DNA from: Rhodospirillales bacterium
GTDB taxonomy: Bacteria; Pseudomonadota; Alphaproteobacteria; Rhodospirillales; WMHbin7
Direction of reading: 5' to 3'
Length of the DNA stretch: 64,000 bases
Assembly (NCBI GenBank): GCA_016214125.1
Contig: JACRPC010000036.1
Coordinates: 35,453-99,452, forward strand
Part shown: in pieces, positions 17,650 to 25,286 of the stretch
How positions within the stretch are numbered: position 1 is the stretch's first letter
How the letters are laid out: each line of letters opens with the position of its first letter
The notes under the pieces: generated by a model
Seen by the model: only the letters and a program-made list of their open reading frames with translations
What the model was told of the DNA's origin: nothing
Database searches by the model: none
Position numbers and translations under genes: made by a program

Positions 17650-19037
17650 TGCGCGGCCCCCACGATGGCCGGCGCGGTCTGCTTCTTCTGCTTGCGGGCG
17701 ATCATGCCCTCGAAGAAGGCGTCGGCGCGGTTCTTCATCTGCGCCTTGGCGACCGAGCGCGGATCGACGACGTCGGATTCCAGGAACAGGGTCGAGATGC
17801 CCAGCCGCTCGGCGGCGTGGTGGCGCCGATCCGCTAGGCCGGACGAGATGGTGCGGCAGCTTTTCACCGAGTGATAGACGATGCCGTCAAGATTGTATTG
17901 GGCAAGCCGGGTTTCGATTTCCGGCGTTTCGAAAATCAGATTGGCGATGGTGTCGCGCACCGTTTCCAGCGTGCCCTCGGCCAGGCTCTCGATCGGGTTG
18001 TTCAGATCGTACTCGAAGCCCATGCCGGTGCCGCCGGAGGCGAAGGTGAGATAGGCCGAGGTGACGAAGGTGCCGCCCCAATCGGTGAAGAACTCGTTGA
18101 AGCCGCGGAAGATCGGGTAGCAGGGCACGCCGATGAAGCCCAGGCGGAAGCGCTGATCGGCCTCGACGTCCTTGCCGTCGACCTTCATCAAGGGACCGAT
18201 GCCGTTCTGGGACCGGAAGGTCATTTCCTCGAGCAGGTCCTTGAAGAACTTGGCGCCGGTTTCGGTGGCACGGAAGCCGTTCGACATGCCGAGATAGACC
18301 AGGCCGTCGGTGAGCACGTTGAAGGCGGCGGGCGTGCGTTCGTTGAGCTTCAGGATGTCGCGCCAGGCCAGGCTCATCTCGTTGGCGTATTTCAGATGCA
18401 TACGGAACTTGTCGATGTCGAATTTCTTGCCGGTCAGGCGCTCGCAGGTGGCGATCAGGTCCTTCACCTGGCCGACGATGTAGGCCAATTCGTTCTTGTA
18501 CTCCTCGCTGCCCCTGGGGCTGCGGGTGTGATTGGCGCGCTCGGCCGGAACGTCGATCACCGAGACTATCGTGCCGTGCATGCGCTCCCAGATCTCCACC
18601 CACTTGAAGTAGGTGTTGCAGGCGTTGGTGGTCACCGCCAACATCGGCTTGGGGATGCGGGCCATCGGGTGCTTGCCGCCCAGAAGCTGGGTGGCGAAAT
18701 CGACCTTCACATAGCCGCAGATGTCGGGCGAATAGCCGTAATCCTCGGCCTCGCGCAGATACTCCTCGGAGACGCGGCGCACCGCCGTCTGCAACGAGTT
18801 GATCTCGGGAAACACCACCGGCATGTCGAAGGTGCGCAGCACCTCGTTCATGTTGCCCATGACGAAGCAATAGGCGGCGCCCTCGCCGCGCTCGGCCAGT
18901 TGGGAAAGCTCGGCAAACCAATCGCGGAACAGCTTGGCGCCTTCGCGGGCGCCGCGGCCGACGATGCCGCTTTCGGTGTCGAAGACCCGGCGTCCCGCCA
19001 GGGTGCCGGCCGCTTGGCTTGCAGGGGCCGCGTTCAT
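17646..19037 (-). CDS. bzdO: Benzoyl-CoA reductase, bzd type, subunit O (BcrB/BadE homologue)
   Basis: 463 aa, of the BcrB/BadE/BzdO family. Visible features are [20 protein letters not shown] near the N-terminus, a [13 protein letters not shown] cysteine segment, [13 protein letters not shown], and the C-terminal [15 protein letters not shown] cysteine block. It is the larger catalytic subunit, which in characterised enzymes binds benzoyl-CoA. The ATG at 19037 is chosen because AAGGAG lies nine bases upstream; upstream in-frame TTG and ATG codons overlap that Shine-Dalgarno. It is first of the four reductase genes and has its own promoter and operator just upstream. Confidence 0.9.
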   Translation of the reverse strand: MNAAPASQAAGTLAGRRVFDTESGIVGRGAREGAKLFRDWFAELSQLAERGEGAAYCFVMGNMNEVLRTFDMPVVFPEINSLQTAVRRVSEEYLREAEDYGYSPDICGYVKVDFATQLLGGKHPMARIPKPMLAVTTNACNTYFKWVEIWERMHGTIVSVIDVPAERANHTRSPRGSEEYKNELAYIVGQVKDLIATCERLTGKKFDIDKFRMHLKYANEMSLAWRDILKLNERTPAAFNVLTDGLVYLGMSNGFRATETGAKFFKDLLEEMTFRSQNGIGPLMKVDGKDVEADQRFRLGFIGVPCYPIFRGFNEFFTDWGGTFVTSAYLTFASGGTGMGFEYDLNNPIESLAEGTLETVRDTIANLIFETPEIETRLAQYNLDGIVYHSVKSCRTISSGLADRRHHAAERLGISTLFLESDVVDPRSVAKAQMKNRADAFFEGMIARKQKKQTAPAIVGAAQ

Positions 19038-19070
19038 GTCCGTCATCTCCTTAATCAAAGACCAAACGGC

Positions 19071-19115
19071 GACTGACTATTCGGTCATTCTAGTCCCTGA
19101 TTTCGCTATTGTCAA
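19071..19115 (-). promoter_or_regulatory. Promoter plus 19-bp operator upstream of bzdO
   Basis: Read on the minus strand: -35 TTGACA (19115-19110), a 17-bp spacer, then -10 TAGAAT (19092-19087, 5/6). The dyad AATGACC-GAATA-GTCAGTC (19089-19071) begins inside the -10 box and covers the expected start site. The same dyad in the same register is at the ligase promoter (27332-27350). Binding by a TetR-type repressor is inferred from symmetry and position. Confidence 0.72.
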
Positions 19116-19237
19116 CTCGACCGATATCCGGAATTGTAGATTTAATTCTTTTAATATCAATAGCGTTGGATATTCGACGGATAATTTTGATTTCCGCAAA
19201 GGTCAATGGATGTTCGTCCAATTCCCGAGGGAAGGGG

Positions 19238-20020
19238 TCAGTTGGCCTTGCCCTGACGGCCGAGATAAATCTCGATGACCTTGGGATCGGAGAGCACGTC
19301 CTCGGGCGCGCCGTCGGTGATGTAGCCGCCGTAATCGAGCACATAGATGCGGTCGGCCAAATCGGCCACCATCTGCATGTCGTGCTCGACCCAGATCATC
19401 GGCAGATTCTTCTCGTGCTTGATGCGCAAGATGAAGCGGGCGAGGTTTTCCTTTTCCTCGCGGTTCAATCCGGCCGAAGGTTCGTCGAGCAGCATCAGCT
19501 TGGGCGCCATGGCGAGCGCGCGGGCGAAGCCCACCACCTTCTGCAGGCCAAAGGGCAGACCGGCGATGCGCTGGTTGCGGTAACGCTCAAGCTCGACGAA
19601 TTCGATCACCTCTTCGACCAAAGCCCGCTCGGCAATTTCCATGCGCTTGGCCGGCCCCAGGAACAGCCCGTCGAGAAACGCGTTCGAGCGGATGTGGCAA
19701 TGGCGCCCGACCAGCAGGTTTTCGCGCACGGTGAGCTGCGGAAACAGCCCGCCATGCTGGAAGGTGCGCGCGATGCCGATCTCGGCGGCGCGGTGCGGCG
19801 CCAGGCCGGTGATCTCGGCCCCCTCATAGAGAATGCGGCCCTGCGACGGCCGGTAAAGGCCGCTGATGCAGTTGAGCACACTGGTCTTGCCGGCGCCGTT
19901 GGGGCCGATCAGCGCCAGAAGCTCGCCCGGCCGCACGGACAGCGAAATCTGATCGAGCACGGTCAGGCCGCCGAAATGCAGCGACAACTGCTCGATCGCC
20001 AGGATTTCCGGGCTAGCCAT
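19238..20020 (-). CDS. livG: Liv-type ABC transporter ATP-binding protein (LivG-like)
   Basis: 260 aa. Walker A is GPNGAGKTS, the signature region is LPFGLQKVVGFARAL, Walker B is LMLLDEPSAGL, and the switch His is in MIWVEHDMQMV, followed by the C-terminal BCA_ABC_TP extension. It is one of two nucleotide-binding subunits of a branched-chain-amino-acid-type (HAAT) importer. Linkage to benzoyl-CoA reductase and a CoA ligase points to an aromatic or phenylalkanoic acid as substrate. It overlaps livF by 8 bp. Confidence 0.88.
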   Translation of the reverse strand: MASPEILAIEQLSLHFGGLTVLDQISLSVRPGELLALIGPNGAGKTSVLNCISGLYRPSQGRILYEGAEITGLAPHRAAEIGIARTFQHGGLFPQLTVRENLLVGRHCHIRSNAFLDGLFLGPAKRMEIAERALVEEVIEFVELERYRNQRIAGLPFGLQKVVGFARALAMAPKLMLLDEPSAGLNREEKENLARFILRIKHEKNLPMIWVEHDMQMVADLADRIYVLDYGGYITDGAPEDVLSDPKVIEIYLGRQGKAN

Positions 20021-20825
20021 ACCACCTCCGACTGCGGCGGTATTGCTTGACCTCGCGGTAGCTCTTGCGGGCGTCGCCGCCGCCCTGGCCCAGATAGAAT
20101 TCCTGCACGTCCTTGTGGCCGCCCAGCCGCTCGCGGGTGCCGTCCAAGACGATGCGGCCGTTCTCGATCACATAGCCGTAATCGGCGATGCCCAGCGCCA
20201 GATGGGCGCTTTGCTCGACCAGAAGAATGGTGAGGCCCAGAGTCTTCTTCAGGGTCACGATGTGGTCGAGCAGCTCCTCGACCAGCCGGGGCGCCAGCCC
20301 CATGCTCATCTCGTCGACCAACAGCAGCCGGGGTTCGCACAAGAGCGCCGAGCCGATCGCCAGCATCTGGCGCTCGCCGCCCGAGAGATAGCCGGCCAGC
20401 CTGGTCTTGGCGGTGGCGAGCCTGGGGAAATGGTCGAAGACGGTGTCGATCATCCGCTTACGGGTGGCGCGCGACGCCCCGGCGCCGACCGAGGCCTCGA
20501 GATTGTCCATCACCGTCAGGGTCTCGAAGATCTTCTCGCGCTCGGGCACCAGCGCGATGCCGCGGTTGGCCACTTTTTGCGGCGGCCAATTGGCGATGTC
20601 CTGGCCCTCGAAGAGAATGCGGCCCTCGGTCACCCAGGCGTCGTCGGTGCCGATGAAGCCCGAGATCGCCCGCAAGGTCGTGGTCTTGCCGGCGCCGTTG
20701 GTGCCCAGGAAAACCACGATCTGGCCCTGCTGGACGTCGAGCGACACGCCTTGGATGGCGGTGATCACCTTCTTGTAGACCACCTCGACCTTTTCCAGGC
20801 GCAGCATCGGCGGGCTTTCGGTCAT
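20013..20825 (-). CDS. livF: Liv-type ABC transporter ATP-binding protein (LivF-like)
   Basis: 270 aa. Walker A is GTNGAGKTT, the signature is LSGGERQML, Walker B is LLLVDEMSMGLAP and the switch region is ILLVEQSAHLA. Asn replaces the usual Pro-Asn order in Walker A, which is of no clear consequence. It is the second ATPase of the aromatic-acid importer. It carries a longer C-terminus than typical LivF (about 235 aa), with an Arg/Tyr-rich tail. It lies 2 bp after livM. Confidence 0.88.
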   Translation of the reverse strand: MTESPPMLRLEKVEVVYKKVITAIQGVSLDVQQGQIVVFLGTNGAGKTTTLRAISGFIGTDDAWVTEGRILFEGQDIANWPPQKVANRGIALVPEREKIFETLTVMDNLEASVGAGASRATRKRMIDTVFDHFPRLATAKTRLAGYLSGGERQMLAIGSALLCEPRLLLVDEMSMGLAPRLVEELLDHIVTLKKTLGLTILLVEQSAHLALGIADYGYVIENGRIVLDGTRERLGGHKDVQEFYLGQGGGDARKSYREVKQYRRSRRWYG

Positions 20826-20827
20826 CC

Positions 20828-21895
20828 CTAGCCTCCCTTGCCGACCGCGGTCTGGCGGAACGGCCAGAGCAGGAAGTAGTCGCGCAACCGGCGCCAGATG
20901 CCGACCAGCCCCAAGGGCTCGAAAATCAGGAACAGAACCATGATCAGGCCGAAGGCGGCGAAATTGATGGCGAAGGCGTCGTTGACCAGATGGCGCGAGG
21001 CCGGCACCAGGCGGATCGCCGCTTCGATGACATGCGGGAACAGAACCACGAATACGGCGCCCAGGATGGCGCCCAGCATCGAGCCCGAGCCGCCGATGAT
21101 CACCATCGCCACATACTCGATGGTGAGATAGATGGTGAAGGCCTGGATGGTGACGAAGCCCTGGTAATAGGCGAGCAGGCTGCCGGTCAACGTGGTGAGC
21201 ACCGAGGAGATGACGAAGGCCAACAGCTTGGTGCGCTTGACCGGAATGCCCAGGGCCTCGGCCACCGTGTCGTGATCGCGAATGGCGATGAAGGAGCGCC
21301 CGGTGCGCGAGCGCACCAGATTAAGGCAGAACAGCACCACCAGAACGTCGAAGGCCAGAAGCACGAAATACCAGTGCCGGCCCTGGGTGAGTTCGAAGCC
21401 GAACAGCGAGGGCGGGCTGACCGAGACGCCGGTCGAATAACCGCGCTTGGTTTCGTACTCGCCGCCGGCGTAGGCGACGATGAAATGGAGCGCCAGCGTG
21501 GTGACGGCAAGATAAAGCCCCTTGAGCCGCAGGGACGGCAGCCCAAACACCAACCCCAACAGGGCGCCCACCACCGCCGAAGCCGGCAGGGTGACCCAGA
21601 AGGGCGCCCCCACCTCTTTATAAAGGATGCCGGTGGTGAAGGCGCCGGCGGCCAGCAGGCCGGCATGGCCCAAGGAAATCTGGCCGGCAAAGCCGGTGAG
21701 CAGCATGAGCGCCGAGGCGGCGATCACCGCCAGGAAGACTTGATTGGCCAGATCGAGGAAGAAGGGCTTGGCGAAGAAGGGATAGACGAGCAGCACGACC
21801 ACGAACGCCGCCAGCGCCACCTTCTGGGTGGTGGTCTCGATCAGCCGCAATTCCTGGCCGTAGCTGGTCTTGAAATAGCCGCTCGCCTGCGCCAT
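20828..21895 (-). CDS. livM: Liv-type ABC transporter permease (LivM-like)
   Basis: 355 aa with eight or more hydrophobic segments, including the GFAGQISLGHAGLLAAGAFT motif characteristic of LivM permeases and the EAA-like loop around AIRDHDTVAEALGIPV. The ATG at 21895 (MAQASGYFKTS) is 2 bp after the livH stop. The longer upstream frame is only a frame-shadow of livH. It forms the transmembrane pore with LivH. Confidence 0.88.
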   Translation of the reverse strand: MAQASGYFKTSYGQELRLIETTTQKVALAAFVVVLLVYPFFAKPFFLDLANQVFLAVIAASALMLLTGFAGQISLGHAGLLAAGAFTTGILYKEVGAPFWVTLPASAVVGALLGLVFGLPSLRLKGLYLAVTTLALHFIVAYAGGEYETKRGYSTGVSVSPPSLFGFELTQGRHWYFVLLAFDVLVVLFCLNLVRSRTGRSFIAIRDHDTVAEALGIPVKRTKLLAFVISSVLTTLTGSLLAYYQGFVTIQAFTIYLTIEYVAMVIIGGSGSMLGAILGAVFVVLFPHVIEAAIRLVPASRHLVNDAFAINFAAFGLIMVLFLIFEPLGLVGIWRRLRDYFLLWPFRQTAVGKGG

Positions 21896-21897
21896 CG

Positions 21898-22770
21898 CTA
21901 CACCCGCTCGATTTCTTCTTTGGTGCCGAACAAGCCCCAGGGGCGCACCAGCAGCATGGCGATCAGCACCACGAAGGGCACCACGTCGCTGATCAGGGGG
22001 TCGATGAAATGGATGGCCAGGATCTCGGCGGCCGCCACGATGAAGGAGCCGACCACCGCGCCCAACAGGCTGTCGAGCCCACCCACCAGGGCGGCCGGAA
22101 AGGCCTTGAGGCCGACGATCACCATCGTGCTGCCCAGGCCGGAATCGAGCGCCAGCAGCATCCCGGCCAGCCCGCCCGAGAAGGTGGAGAGCGCCCAAGC
22201 CAGGGCGTAAACGGCGTGCAGCTTGATGCCGCGCTGGGCGGCCAGGAGCGGCCGTTCGCCCACCGCACGCATTTGCAGGCCCCAGCGCGTGTAGCGGAAG
22301 AACAGCATGAGCGCGAGGTAGAGCACCACCGCGACCAGGATGGTCGCCAGCGCCACCGACGAGATCGAGGTGCCGCCGCCCAAGGGAACCGGCGGGTTCT
22401 TCCAGCCCAGGACCGAAATCGGGTGCAGATCGCGCGCCGTCCAGATCAGCACCATCAGACCGCGCAACAAGATGCCGAGCGCGATGGTGACCAGGACGGC
22501 GGCGATCACCAGCTCGCCGGTCATCTTGCGCATCAGAACGACGTAAAGGACAAAGCCGACCAGAAGGCTTAGGCCCACCGCGCCGGCAAAAGCCAGTTCC
22601 GGTCCGCCCTTGAACAGGCTGGCCAGGGTGAAGAGCAGATAGGCGCCCAGCATCATCAACTCGCCATGCGCCAGATTGAGCACGCGGCTCACCCGATAGA
22701 TCAGCACATAGCCGCAGCTAATCAGGGCGTAGATGGCGGTCAGGACGACAAGATTGGCCAGAACCTGCAT
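21898..22770 (-). CDS. livH: Liv-type ABC transporter permease (LivH-like)
   Basis: 290 aa, mostly hydrophobic with about eight membrane spans. It has the YVLIYRVSRVLNLAHGELMM motif of LivH (NxAHG) and the cytoplasmic loop ERPLLAAQRGIKLHAVY, followed by ALVGGLDSLLGAVVGS. It partners LivM. It follows the substrate-binding protein genes, from which it is separated by an 85-bp gap holding a strong stem-loop. Confidence 0.88.
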   Translation of the reverse strand: MQVLANLVVLTAIYALISCGYVLIYRVSRVLNLAHGELMMLGAYLLFTLASLFKGGPELAFAGAVGLSLLVGFVLYVVLMRKMTGELVIAAVLVTIALGILLRGLMVLIWTARDLHPISVLGWKNPPVPLGGGTSISSVALATILVAVVLYLALMLFFRYTRWGLQMRAVGERPLLAAQRGIKLHAVYALAWALSTFSGGLAGMLLALDSGLGSTMVIVGLKAFPAALVGGLDSLLGAVVGSFIVAAAEILAIHFIDPLISDVVPFVVLIAMLLVRPWGLFGTKEEIERV

Positions 22771-22803
22771 TGAAGAAACAACACCCGGAAAGTTGAGAGA
22801 GAG

Positions 22804-22838
22804 CGGGGAAGGAAAGCCCCTTGGGCCTTCCCTCCCCG
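22804..22838 (-). other. Stem-loop between substrate-binding protein and permease genes
   Basis: A GC-rich imperfect inverted repeat (GGGGAAGG...GCCC / GGGC...CCTTCCC) lies just after the stop of the 22856-24028 gene. No U-run follows in the leftward direction. Such hairpins between binding-protein and permease genes commonly protect the upstream mRNA or attenuate read-through, which would keep binding protein in excess (inference). Confidence 0.5.
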
Positions 22839-22855
22839 TTTCGGCACGCGCAACG

Positions 22856-24028
22856 TTACTTGATTTCGACCTTCACCCAGTCCTTGATCGCCTTCGGCTT
22901 GTTGTCGTCCTTCGACCAAGCGTAGACGCGATAGGCCGATTCGGTGCGGAAGTGATTGGTCTTGGTCCAGACGATCGGCTGACCGCGCAGGCCCTTGGTG
23001 TCGATGGTGACGTCGTTCATCGCCTCTTGCATCTTGGCCCGCGTGGGTGGCCAGGCCACCTTCTTCAAGGCCGCCTCGATCGCCTGACCGGCCACCCAGC
23101 CTTCGCTCATGTAGGTGGTGGGGAACTTGGTCTTGCCCTCGGCCGCCGCCATCACTTCTTTATGGATCGGCTGGCCGTCGGAGAACATCGAGCTGGTGCG
23201 GAAGAGAAGCAGACCCGGGTCCTTCAGGCGCAGCATCTCGTCTTCCGAGATCAAATGGCCGTAGGCCATCAGCTTGCCGTCCCAGCCCAACTGGCGCAGT
23301 GCCTCGAAGATGCGGATCTGGACGATCCAGGGACCCCAGGTGAGGCCCCAATCCATCTTGGTCTCCTTGAGCTTGGTGGCGAAGGGGGCGTAGTTGGGGG
23401 TGGGGGGCGGAATGGTCTCGTGCGCCACCACCTTGATGCCCTTCTTCTCCGCCACCGAAATCCCGTGCTCGATGCCGGCGCGCGACAGTGGAATGGCGGT
23501 CGAGATGGTGCCCAGAATCGCCTTGCCGCCCGACGCCTCGTGGATGTAGTTGGCGGCGAACTCGGTGTCCTTCTCGGCGGCGTAGGAGCTGGTGCAGAAC
23601 ATCAAGGGATCGGCGGGCGGGAAGACCTCCTTCGGGCAGACGCCGCCGGCGAACAGCACCGGCACCCCGGCGCGGCGGCCCTCGGTCATCACCGGCTCGT
23701 AGGTGCTGGAGAGCGCCGAATTGATGATCAGGATGACGTTTTCGTCGCTGGCGAAGCTCTTGGCGTCGGCGCCGGCGCGGGCCGGCTGCGACTGGTTGTC
23801 GCGCACTTCGATCTTCACCGGCTTGCCGTTGATGCCGCCCTGGGCGTTGACGCGATCGAAATAGATGCGCAGCGCGTCGGCGGTGGGGCCGCTGTCCGGC
23901 GCGCTGGGGCCGGTGATGTCGACCGAAAGGCCGATCATGTAGGCGTCGGGCGCCGCTTGGCCTGCCCCGGGCGCCAGAAGGGCGAGCGCCGCCGCTCCGG
24001 CCATCAGGTGCTTGTGTGTCGCTTTCAT
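22856..24028 (-). CDS. Periplasmic substrate-binding protein of Liv-type importer, copy 1
   Basis: 390 aa with a Sec signal peptide (MKATHKHLMAGAAALALLAP, cleavage after GQA). The mature part is a Peripla_BP_6 (LivK-like) domain, as used by importers of benzoate, coumarate and other aromatic acids. The start at 24028 has GGAGG upstream. It is a close tandem paralogue of the next gene upstream, with most positions identical by eye. The differences include the ITGPSAPDSGP segment, which lies where the ligand pocket is expected. It may serve a second ligand for the same permease. Confidence 0.88.
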   Translation of the reverse strand: MKATHKHLMAGAAALALLAPGAGQAAPDAYMIGLSVDITGPSAPDSGPTADALRIYFDRVNAQGGINGKPVKIEVRDNQSQPARAGADAKSFASDENVILIINSALSSTYEPVMTEGRRAGVPVLFAGGVCPKEVFPPADPLMFCTSSYAAEKDTEFAANYIHEASGGKAILGTISTAIPLSRAGIEHGISVAEKKGIKVVAHETIPPPTPNYAPFATKLKETKMDWGLTWGPWIVQIRIFEALRQLGWDGKLMAYGHLISEDEMLRLKDPGLLLFRTSSMFSDGQPIHKEVMAAAEGKTKFPTTYMSEGWVAGQAIEAALKKVAWPPTRAKMQEAMNDVTIDTKGLRGQPIVWTKTNHFRTESAYRVYAWSKDDNKPKAIKDWVKVEIK

Positions 24029-24067
24029 CGCTTCCTCCAATGTTGTTCGATCGTGTGTTCGGTTGGC

Positions 24068-25237
24068 TTACTTGATCTCGACCTTGGCCCAGTCCTTGAC
24101 CACCTTGGGCTTGTTCTCGGCCGCATTCCAGGCGTAAACGCGATAGGACGATTCGGTGCGGAAGTGGTTGGTCTTGGTCCAGACGATCGGCTGGCCGCGC
24201 AGACCCTTGGTGTCGATGATAATGTCGTTCATCGCCTCGGTCACCTTGGCCCGCGAGGGCGGCCAAGCAACCTTCTTCAAGGCCGCTTCGATCGCTTGGG
24301 CTGCGACCCAGCCCTCGCTCATGTAGGTGGTGGGGTATTTTGTCTTGCCCTCGGCCGCCGCCATCACGTCCTTATGGACCGGCAAGCCGTCGGCGAACAT
24401 CGAACTGGTGCGGAACAACAGCAGCCCCGGGTCCTTCAAGCGCGCCACCTCGTCTTCCGAGACCGAGTGGCCGTAAAGCAGGAAGCGGCCGTTCCACCCC
24501 AACTGGCGCATGGCCTCGAAGATGCGGACCTGCACCGACCACGGCCCCCAGGTCACCCCCCAATCCATCATCGAATCCTTGAGCTTGGTGGCGAAGGGGG
24601 CGTAGTTGGGGGTGGGCGGCGGAATGGTTTCGTGCGCCACCACCTTCAAGCCCTTCTTCTCGGCCACCTGGATGCCGTGTTCGAGCCCGGCGCGCGAGAT
24701 CGGGATGGCGGTCGAGACCATGCCCAGCACCGCCTTGCCGCCCGAAGCCTCGTGGGCGTAGGTGACGGCGAATTCGGTGTCTTTCTCGGCGGCAAAGGCG
24801 CTGGTGCAGAACATCAAGGGATCGGCGGGCGGGAAGACCTCCTTCGGGCAGACGCCGCCGGCGAACAGCACCGGCATGCCGGCGCGCCGGCTTTCGGTCA
24901 TGATCGGCTCGTAGGTGGGCGAGAGCGAGGCGTTGACGATGAGGACGATGTCGTCGTCGCTGGTGTAGCTCTTGGCGTCGGCGCCGGCCCGCGCGCCCTG
25001 CGACTGGTTGTCGCGCACGTCGAGCTTCACCGGCTTGCCGTTGATGCCGCCCTGGGCGTTGACGCGGTCGAAATAGATGCGCAGCGCGTCGGCGGTGGGA
25101 CCGCCATCGATGCCGTTGGGGCCGGTGATGTCGGCGGTGATGCCGATCATAAATGCATCGGCCGCCGCAACCGGGGCGGGCGCCCCGAGCGCCAGCAGCG
25201 CGGCGCCGGCGAGAAGGCGATGGATCGGTGCGTTCAT
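24068..25237 (-). CDS. Periplasmic substrate-binding protein of Liv-type importer, copy 2
   Basis: 389 aa with signal peptide MNAPIHRLLAGAALLALGAP and a Peripla_BP_6 domain. It is a tandem paralogue of copy 1; both share GGVCPKEVFPPADPLMFCTS (with two cysteines) and PPPTPNYAPFATKLK. Copy 2 has ITGPNGIDGGP at the segment that differs. It sits between the CoA ligase and copy 1, with 39 bp to copy 1. The start at 25237 has GGGAGG upstream. Confidence 0.88.
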   Translation of the reverse strand: MNAPIHRLLAGAALLALGAPAPVAAADAFMIGITADITGPNGIDGGPTADALRIYFDRVNAQGGINGKPVKLDVRDNQSQGARAGADAKSYTSDDDIVLIVNASLSPTYEPIMTESRRAGMPVLFAGGVCPKEVFPPADPLMFCTSAFAAEKDTEFAVTYAHEASGGKAVLGMVSTAIPISRAGLEHGIQVAEKKGLKVVAHETIPPPTPNYAPFATKLKDSMMDWGVTWGPWSVQVRIFEAMRQLGWNGRFLLYGHSVSEDEVARLKDPGLLLFRTSSMFADGLPVHKDVMAAAEGKTKYPTTYMSEGWVAAQAIEAALKKVAWPPSRAKVTEAMNDIIIDTKGLRGQPIVWTKTNHFRTESSYRVYAWNAAENKPKVVKDWAKVEIK

Positions 25238-25286
25238 GATGACCTCCCTATCCCTGTTATGTGTTGGTCTTGGGCCGGCATGGCGT

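Noticed and set aside
19038..19237. Sigma-54 promoter for the benzoyl-CoA reductase genes
   Set aside because: No TGGCAC-N5-TTGC element is visible; a good sigma-70-type TTGACA-N17-TAGAAT promoter is present instead.
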